Part shown: one piece after another, positions 6,819 to 10,995 of the stretch
Layout: each line of letters begins with the position of its first letter
Numbering within the stretch: the stretch's first letter is position 1
Origin: JAJXWB01 sp036796555
GTDB taxonomy: Bacteria > Pseudomonadota > Alphaproteobacteria > Rhizobiales > Beijerinckiaceae
DNA: 10,995 bases
Direction: 5' to 3'
NCBI GenBank assembly: GCA_036796555.1
Contig: DAIRCS010000125.1
Coordinates: forward strand, 1-10,995
Position numbers and translations under genes: made by a program
Notes under the pieces: model-generated
The model's input: only the letters and a program-made list of their open reading frames with translations
Databases searched by the model: none
What the model was told of the DNA's origin: nothing

Positions 6819-7468
6819 GGCGACCACCGGAGAAAGTTCGAGATGAGCTTCAACCCGAGCGACTGGCTCTTTTCGGGATGAAATTGAACGCCCGCCAGAT
6901 TGTCGCGCCCGATCATGGCGGTCAGAGGACCCCCCTAGTCGACCTCCGCGATCACGGCATCGGGGTTCTGCGGCTTGAAGTGGTAGGAATGGACGAAATA
7001 GGCATGACGCCCGGTCTCGCCAAGGGACAGATCCCGGAGCAGCGCGTGGGTCCGTCGCGCCGTCAACGTGTTCCATCCCATGTGCGGAACCTTGAGCGAC
7101 GCATCCGCGGGCTGGATCTGCACGACGTCGCCGCCGATCCAGTCGAGGCCCGCGACCGTCTCGTACTCGAGCCCGCGCGACGCCATGAGCTGCATTCCCA
7201 CGCATATGCCGAGGAAGGGGCGGGCGCGCTTCAGCGCGATCTCGGTCAACGCCTCCGTCATGCCTTCGACCGCCTCGAGGCCGTTGCGACAATCCGCGAA
7301 GGCGCCGACACCCGGGAGGATGACGCGATCAGCGAGACGGACCACGTCGGGGTCGGCGGTCACCGTGATGCTCGACGCGGACAGGCCGCATTCGCGTGCG
7401 GCGCGTTCGAATGCCTTGCGGGCCGAATGCAGATTGCCTGAGCCGTAGTCAACCAGAGCGACCGTCAC
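6815..7468 (-). pseudogene. hisH: HisH glutaminase subunit interrupted by an in-frame amber codon
   Basis: Glutamine amidotransferase subunit of IGP synthase, which makes ammonia for HisF. The frame reads ALVDYGSGNLHSARKAFERA, LPGVGAF (51–57), FLGICVGMQLM with nucleophile C89, then KVPHMGWN and HAYFVHSYHF. After residue 177 (VIAEVD) there is a TAG at 6937–6935, where HisH has tyrosine in a DYGG motif. The same frame continues unbroken through GGPLTAMIGRDNLAGVQFHPEKSQSLGLKLISNFLRWSP to a TGA at 6817–6815, exactly the expected HisH end. The His/Glu of the catalytic triad (H197, E199) lie after the TAG, so a product ending at the TAG should lack glutaminase activity. A GTG start at 7468 with AAGGA 7 nt upstream is well supported and overlaps the DUF2628 stop as GTGA. 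With the amber codon counted, the length is 217, the family norm. One base explains everything, so sequencing error or a very recent mutation is likely; readthrough is less likely. Confidence 0.88.
6935..6937 (-). other. Premature amber codon in hisH
   Basis: On the coding strand the text is GTC GAC TAG GGG GGT. A TAC here would restore the expected tyrosine and shorten the G run from six to five. The window also uses TAG as the natural stop of coaA, which argues against wholesale amber reassignment. Confidence 0.9.
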
Positions 7469-7857
7469 GACGCAGTCCTTCCGGAGACCGCCGCGCCAAC
7501 GCGAAAAGCCTCCCGCGCGAGGGCGTCACCCTCGTTGAGACCATAGGCGAAACCCGCAAGCGACGCCCCGCGGCGGATCAAAGCGCGCCTGCGCAGTTCG
7601 TGACCCTCAAGGCCGACGAAGATCGAAACCAGCAGCCACACCAGCTCGGCGGCGCCTGCGCTCAGCACGCCCCATCGCGCCGCGAGAATCGTCGCGATCG
7701 CAATCCCCGCGACGACGGTGGAGGGCCCCCATAACCGTTGCGACAGGAGCCAGAATGGGCCGAACCAGAAACCGGCCCATGCGAAGCGATGCGGAACGAG
7801 CCGCAGAGGCCCGCCCCGGTCGACATGGGCGGTGAAAATGGTCGGCGCGGCAGCCAT
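7465..7857 (-). CDS. DUF2628-family small membrane protein
   Basis: A 130-residue protein of unknown function, probably of the DUF2628 family, often found between hisB and hisH in Hyphomicrobiales. It has three hydrophobic stretches: ~25–39 (aromatic-rich, FAWAGFWFGPFWLLS), ~47–61 and ~66–83. A polar C-terminal part follows, with EGHELRRRALIRRGASLAGF, the most family-like block. It is probably an inner-membrane protein. The ATG at 7857 is chosen because the family-like sequence begins there; it sits 4 nt after the hisB stop, with no strong Shine-Dalgarno, suggesting coupling to hisB. Its stop overlaps the hisH start. The position inside a histidine operon does not prove a role in histidine synthesis. 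Confidence 0.8.
   Translation of the reverse strand: MAAAPTIFTAHVDRGGPLRLVPHRFAWAGFWFGPFWLLSQRLWGPSTVVAGIAIATILAARWGVLSAGAAELVWLLVSIFVGLEGHELRRRALIRRGASLAGFAYGLNEGDALAREAFRVGAAVSGRTAS
7476..7480 (-). promoter_or_regulatory. Ribosome binding site of hisH
   Basis: On the - strand, GGAAGGA ends 7 nt before the hisH GTG at 7468. It is the strongest Shine-Dalgarno in the histidine block and decides that start, even though it lies inside the DUF2628 coding region. Confidence 0.65.
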
Positions 7858-7861
7858 CTGA

Positions 7862-8449
7862 TTACAGGACGCCTTTCGTCGATGGGATTGCATCGGCCTG
7901 ACGCGGGTCGATCTCGACCGCCTCTCGCAAGGCCCGCGCCAGAGCCTTGAAACAAGATTCGGCAATGTGGTGGCTGTTGGCGCCCCGGATCGTGTCGATG
8001 TGGACGTTGGCCGCGCAATTGCCCGTCAGCGCCTGGAAAAATTCACGCACCAGTTCGGTATCGAAGGTTCCGATCTTCGGAGTCGGGAACTGCGTCTCGA
8101 ACACGAGGAAGGCGCGGCCCGACAGGTCGATGGAGGCGCGCGTCAAAGCTTCGTCCATCGGCACATGCGCGGTGGCGTAACGACGGATGCCCTTCCGGTC
8201 GCCGAGCGCCTGCCTGATCGCCTGACCGAGCGCGATGCCGACGTCCTCCACGGTGTGGTGGTCGTCGATGTGCAGGTCGCCCTTCGCGGAGATTTCGAGG
8301 TCGAACAGAGCGTGGCGGGCGATCTGATCCAGCATGTGGTCGAAAAAACCGACACCGGTCGAAATCACGGATTTTCCCGAGCCGTCGAGAACGACAGTGA
8401 GGGAAATGTCGGTTTCCTTGGTCTTGCGCTGAACGGTCGCGCGACGCAT
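7862..8449 (-). CDS. hisB: Imidazoleglycerol-phosphate dehydratase HisB (monofunctional)
   Basis: IGP dehydratase, which converts imidazole glycerol phosphate to imidazole acetol phosphate (step 6); a manganese enzyme forming a 24-mer. The length of 195 residues fits the single-domain form, with no histidinol-phosphatase domain. Motifs in order: RRATVQRKTKETDI at the start, TGVGFFDHML (31–40), the metal-binding DDHHTVED (62–69), PMDEALTRA (97–105), FFQAL (137–141), and the second metal-binding block SHHIAESCFKALARAL (159–174), ending DAIPSTKGVL. The ATG at 8449 begins the family-conserved N-terminus; the open frame continues upstream but that part has no HisB similarity. It is the first gene of the - strand operon, divergent from hslV. 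Confidence 0.96.
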   Translation of the reverse strand: MRRATVQRKTKETDISLTVVLDGSGKSVISTGVGFFDHMLDQIARHALFDLEISAKGDLHIDDHHTVEDVGIALGQAIRQALGDRKGIRRYATAHVPMDEALTRASIDLSGRAFLVFETQFPTPKIGTFDTELVREFFQALTGNCAANVHIDTIRGANSHHIAESCFKALARALREAVEIDPRQADAIPSTKGVL

Positions 8450-8586
8450 ATCCGTAGCCCCGTGAAATCTTGCGCGCCCTTCTACCCGGTATTTCCGTCG
8501 TTTGCCACGCCGATGGCGCATGGCGGCCGGCCCCGGCGGGCAGAAATTCGACAAAAGCGTCAATGCCCGACGAGAGGACAGGCGGC
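8450..8586. promoter_or_regulatory. Divergent intergenic region between hisB and hslV
   Basis: These 137 bp must hold the promoter of the histidine operon (- strand) and that of hslVU (+ strand). A possible heat-shock (RpoH-type) promoter for hslV is CTTGCGC at 8469–8475, then 12 nt, then GGTATTTC at 8488–8495. The -35 CTTG fits; the -10 is only a partial match. The rest is GC-rich, with short palindromes such as GGCCGGCC at 8524–8531 but no stable terminator-like hairpin. I see no his leader peptide or attenuator on the hisB side. Confidence 0.4.
8573..8578 (+). promoter_or_regulatory. Ribosome binding site of hslV
   Basis: AGAGGA lies 8 nt before the ATG at 8587. It favours that start over the in-frame upstream ATG at 8563. 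Confidence 0.6.
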
Positions 8587-9150
8587 ATGAACCATGAAGA
8601 GCTGCGCTGGCATGCGACGACCATCGTTCTCGTCCGCAAGGGCGGCCGGACAACCATCGCCGGCGACGGCCAGGTCTCGCTTGGCCAGACCGTGGTCAAG
8701 GGCAACGCGCGCAAGGTGCGCCGGCTCGGCAAGGGCAACGTGATTTCCGGATTTGCCGGGGCTACCGCGGACGCATTCACCCTGTTCGAACGCCTCGAGG
8801 CGAAGCTGGAGCAGTTTTCAGGCCAGCTCATGCGCGCCACGATCGAGATGGCCAAGGATTGGCGGACCGACCGATATCTGCGCCGGCTCGAGGCCATGAT
8901 GCTGGTGGCGGACGCATCCTCCGCCTTTCTTCTGTCTGGAACAGGCGACGTGCTGGAGCCGGAGGCCGGTCCGGAAGGGGCCGTGATGGCGATCGGGTCG
9001 GGCGGCAATTATGCGCTGGCCGCCGCCCGCGCCCTGATCGACGGGCCGATGGACGCCGAGGGGATCGCCCGCCGCGCGCTGGAAATCGCATCGGACATTT
9101 GCGTCTACACGAACCGCAACATCGTCGTCGAATCGATCGATTCTGTTTGA
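8587..9150 (+). CDS. hslV: HslV (ClpQ) protease subunit
   Basis: Peptidase of the HslUV (ClpYQ) ATP-dependent protease, a proteasome-beta-like threonine hydrolase forming a dodecamer; cytosolic. Of its 187 residues, the first 10 (MNHEELRWHA) look like a propeptide. The conserved TTIVLVRKGG follows, so the catalytic N-terminal threonine would be T11 after processing, as in other alphaproteobacterial HslV. Further motifs: IAGDGQVSLGQTVVKGNARKVRRL (the lysine in NARKVRR assists catalysis), VISGFAGATADAFTLFERLE, LEQFSGQLMRA, WRTDRYLRRLEAMM, and AIGSGGNYALAAARAL. The start at 8587 has a good Shine-Dalgarno. hslU follows after 15 bp, so the two are surely cotranscribed. Confidence 0.96.
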   Translation: MNHEELRWHATTIVLVRKGGRTTIAGDGQVSLGQTVVKGNARKVRRLGKGNVISGFAGATADAFTLFERLEAKLEQFSGQLMRATIEMAKDWRTDRYLRRLEAMMLVADASSAFLLSGTGDVLEPEAGPEGAVMAIGSGGNYALAAARALIDGPMDAEGIARRALEIASDICVYTNRNIVVESIDSV

Positions 9151-9154
9151 AAAC

Positions 9155-9159
9155 AAGGA
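9155..9159 (+). promoter_or_regulatory. Ribosome binding site of hslU
   Basis: AAGGA sits 6 nt before the ATG at 9166, in the 15-bp gap after hslV. Confidence 0.65.
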
Positions 9160-9165
9160 TCTGGT

Positions 9166-10461
9166 ATGACCGATTTCTCGCCGCGCGAGATCGTTTCCGA
9201 ACTCGACCGCTATATCGTCGGCCAGGCCGAGGCCAAGCGCGCGGTCGCCATTGCGCTGCGCAACCGCTGGCGAAGGTCCAAACTCGAAGGCCAGATGCGC
9301 GAGGAGGTTCTCCCCAAGAACATCCTGATGATCGGCCCGACCGGCTGCGGCAAGACGGAAATCGCCCGCCGGCTCGCAAAGCTCGCCCAGGCGCCCTTCC
9401 TGAAAGTCGAAGCCACGAAGTTCACCGAGGTCGGTTATGTCGGGCGGGACGTCGAACAGATTGTCCGCGATCTCGTGGAGGTCGCGATCTCGCTCGGCAA
9501 GGACAGGCAGCGCGCCGGCGTCCGGGCGCGGGCGGAGACCGCGGCGGAAGAACGCATGGTCACGGCGCTCGTCGGGGCGAACGCCTCGCAATCGACGCGC
9601 GATTCCTTCCGCCGGATGCTGCGGGCCGGCGAGCTCGAGGACAAGGACGTCGAAATCGAAACAACGGCGTCCGGCGGCTCCGCGCCCTTCTTCGAACTGC
9701 CGAACATGCCGGGCGCGGTCGGCGCAATCTCGATCGGCGACCTTTTCGGCAAGGGCGCGAAACCGACGCGGCGGCGGTTGAAGGTGCGCGAAGCCCGCGA
9801 ACCGCTGATCGCGGATGAAGCCGAAAAGCTCGTCGACAACGACCAGATCGTGCAGGAGGCGATCCGCGAGACCGAGAACCACGGAATCGTGTTCCTCGAC
9901 GAAATCGACAAGATCTGCGTGCGAGAGGGCCGCGGCGGCGACGTTTCGCGCGAGGGCGTGCAGCGCGACCTTCTGCCCCTGATCGAAGGCACGACGGTCG
10001 CAACCAAGCATGGCGCGGTGCGGACCGATCACATTCTCTTCATCGGCTCGGGGGCGTTTCATCTCTCGAAGCCGTCGGACCTGCTGCCGGAGCTGCAAGG
10101 CCGCCTGCCGATACGCGTCGAACTGGCGCCCCTGACCGAAGCCGATTTCGTCCGCATCCTCAGCGACACCGAGGCGAGCCTGCCGAAACAATATCGCGCG
10201 CTGATGGCGACGGAAGGCGTGGAGCTAGATTTCAAGCCGGATGGCGTCGCCTCGATCGCCGCCTTCGCCGCGCGCATCAATTCGACGGTGGAGAATATCG
10301 GCGCGCGCCGCCTGCAGACGGTGCTGGAGCGCATTCTCGAAGAGGCGAGCTTCAATGCGCCGGACATTTCGGGAGAAACCATCGTCGTCGACGCGGCATA
10401 TGTGGAGCGCAGCATCGGCGATCTGGCGCGAAACGTGGATCTGAGCCGCTACATTTTGTGA
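9166..10461 (+). CDS. hslU: HslU (ClpY) AAA+ unfoldase
   Basis: ATPase partner of HslV, a hexameric AAA+ unfoldase that feeds substrates to the protease. It has 431 residues, close to the usual ~435–440. Motifs in order: SPREIVSELDRYIVGQAEAKRAVAIALRNRWRR (5–37), Walker A GPTGCGKT (57–64), pore loop GYVG (90–93), a charged I-domain region (~105–235), Walker B IVFLDEIDKI (241–250), the sensor segment ILFIGSGAFH, GRLPIRVEL with the arginine finger region, and the sensor-2 helix ARRLQTVLERILEEASF. It ends LARNVDLSRYIL, the C-terminal tail that docks into HslV pockets, so the protein is complete. The 70-bp gap to trpS shows no convincing terminator. Confidence 0.97.
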   Translation: MTDFSPREIVSELDRYIVGQAEAKRAVAIALRNRWRRSKLEGQMREEVLPKNILMIGPTGCGKTEIARRLAKLAQAPFLKVEATKFTEVGYVGRDVEQIVRDLVEVAISLGKDRQRAGVRARAETAAEERMVTALVGANASQSTRDSFRRMLRAGELEDKDVEIETTASGGSAPFFELPNMPGAVGAISIGDLFGKGAKPTRRRLKVREAREPLIADEAEKLVDNDQIVQEAIRETENHGIVFLDEIDKICVREGRGGDVSREGVQRDLLPLIEGTTVATKHGAVRTDHILFIGSGAFHLSKPSDLLPELQGRLPIRVELAPLTEADFVRILSDTEASLPKQYRALMATEGVELDFKPDGVASIAAFAARINSTVENIGARRLQTVLERILEEASFNAPDISGETIVVDAAYVERSIGDLARNVDLSRYIL

Positions 10462-10531
10462 GACCCGGCGGAGTTTGCTCGATCGGCGCGCCTGCGATAA
10501 GACCCCTGCGCCTTTTCGGAGCTCGGGACTT

Positions 10532-10995
10532 ATGGCGGCCTTTCCTCAACTCGTATTTTCCGGCGTGCAGCCGACCGGTAATTTCCACCTCGGAAATTAC
10601 CTCGGCGCGCTGGTGAAATTCGTGGAGATGCAGGCCAGATACGACTGCATCTATTGCGTCGTCGACCTGCACGCGATCACGGTTCCGCAAGACCCGGCCG
10701 AATTGACCAGACACACGCGCGAGGTGACGGCCGCTTTCATCGCCTCCGGCATCGATCCGAAGAAGAATATCGTCTTCAACCAGAGCCAGGTTTCTGGCCA
10801 CGCCGAACTCGCCTGGGTGTTCAATTGCATTTCGCGGCTGGGCTGGCTCAACCGCATGACGCAATTCAAGGAGAAGGCCGGCAAGGACCGTGAAAACGCT
10901 TCGGTCGGTCTCTACGCCTACCCGAACCTGATGGCGGCCGACATTCTGGTCTATCGCGCCACGCATGTGCCGGTCGGCGAAGACCAGAAGCAGCA
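10532..10995 (+). CDS. trpS: Tryptophanyl-tRNA synthetase (3' truncated by window edge)
   Basis: The first 154 codons of a class I aminoacyl-tRNA synthetase that charges tRNA-Trp. The N-terminus reads LVFSGVQPTGNFHLGNYLGAL, with the HIGH-like signature HLGN at 19–22. Next come CIYCVVDLHAIT, VTAAFIASGIDP, VFNQSQVSGHAELAW, LGWLNRMTQFKEK, SVGLYAYPNLMAADILVY and VPVGEDQKQ, all typical of bacterial TrpRS in this order. The KMSKS loop and anticodon-binding part lie beyond the window. The ATG at 10532 has CGGAG about 10 nt upstream. It follows hslU by 70 bp on the same strand; whether it shares that transcript is unclear. Confidence 0.95.
   Translation, partial: MAAFPQLVFSGVQPTGNFHLGNYLGALVKFVEMQARYDCIYCVVDLHAITVPQDPAELTRHTREVTAAFIASGIDPKKNIVFNQSQVSGHAELAWVFNCISRLGWLNRMTQFKEKAGKDRENASVGLYAYPNLMAADILVYRATHVPVGEDQKQ

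Noticed and set aside
6935..6937. Amber codon in hisH as pyrrolysine or a reassigned codon.
   Set aside because: The site is a tyrosine in the family, TAG serves as the normal stop of coaA in this window, and there is no sign of pyl genes. Error or mutation is simpler.
6819..7292. Upstream extension of the hisA frame, which would give a 406-residue protein.
   Set aside because: The extension overlaps hisH out of frame and has no similarity to any TIM-barrel N-terminus. HisA begins exactly at the GTG at 6818.
8524..8531. Palindrome GGCCGGCC and nearby CCGG repeats in the hisB–hslV gap, considered as an operator or hairpin.
   Set aside because: They are short, GC-only palindromes expected by chance here, with loops too small for a stable hairpin.
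8818..10191. A 457-codon open frame on the - strand opposite hslV and hslU.
   Set aside because: It mirrors highly conserved coding sequence and has no family resemblance of its own.
10462..10531. Possible terminator between hslU and trpS, including GGCGCGCC at 10485–10492 and a T run near 10513.
   Set aside because: There is no stem of useful length directly before the T run.

Overview
The window is an ordinary chromosomal segment of a GC-rich alphaproteobacterium. It most likely belongs to the Hyphomicrobiales (Rhizobiales), perhaps near the Methylocystaceae or Beijerinckiaceae. I base this on protein similarity recalled from memory and on gene order (co-directional regB/regA; a hisB–DUF2628–hisH–hisA–hisF–hisE–coaA block divergent from hslVU), so genus-level placement is a guess. 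I see no tRNA, rRNA, CRISPR array, insertion sequence, phage gene or recognisable mobile boundary. No stretch longer than about 140 bases lacks a gene.

Left part (1–3986). The 3' end of typA (BipA GTPase) is followed by a redox two-component system. This is the membrane histidine kinase RegB/ActS (quinone-site motif GGLDNPF, H-box, redox cysteine) and its Fis-type response regulator RegA/ActR, 51 bp apart on the + strand. A small MmcB-type PD-(D/E)XK protein lies convergent to regA on the - strand. Divergent from it is an orphan PotF/PotD-like polyamine-binding protein with a signal peptide.

Middle part (3996–8449, all - strand). This is a compact histidine operon: hisB, a small DUF2628 membrane protein, hisH, hisA, a hisF–hisE reading frame, then coaA (pantothenate kinase). 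Genes overlap or nearly touch. GTGA stop/start overlaps occur at DUF2628/hisH, hisH/hisA and hisFE/coaA, which suggests translational coupling. Two things here are not ordinary. First, hisF and hisE form one uninterrupted 366-codon frame with no stop codon between the domains and no independent start for hisE outside HisF, so the sequence encodes a HisF–HisE fusion. Second, hisH carries a single in-frame amber codon (TAG) where the family has a tyrosine. The frame beyond it is fully conserved and holds the catalytic His and Glu. As read, the glutaminase would be dead unless the codon is read through or is a base-calling error.

Right part (8450–10995, + strand). A 137-bp divergent promoter region leads to hslV and hslU (the ClpQY protease and its AAA+ unfoldase), then the 5' part of trpS, which runs off the window.

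No undescribed defence or mobile system is visible. The HisF–HisE fusion and the interrupted hisH are the items worth checking.
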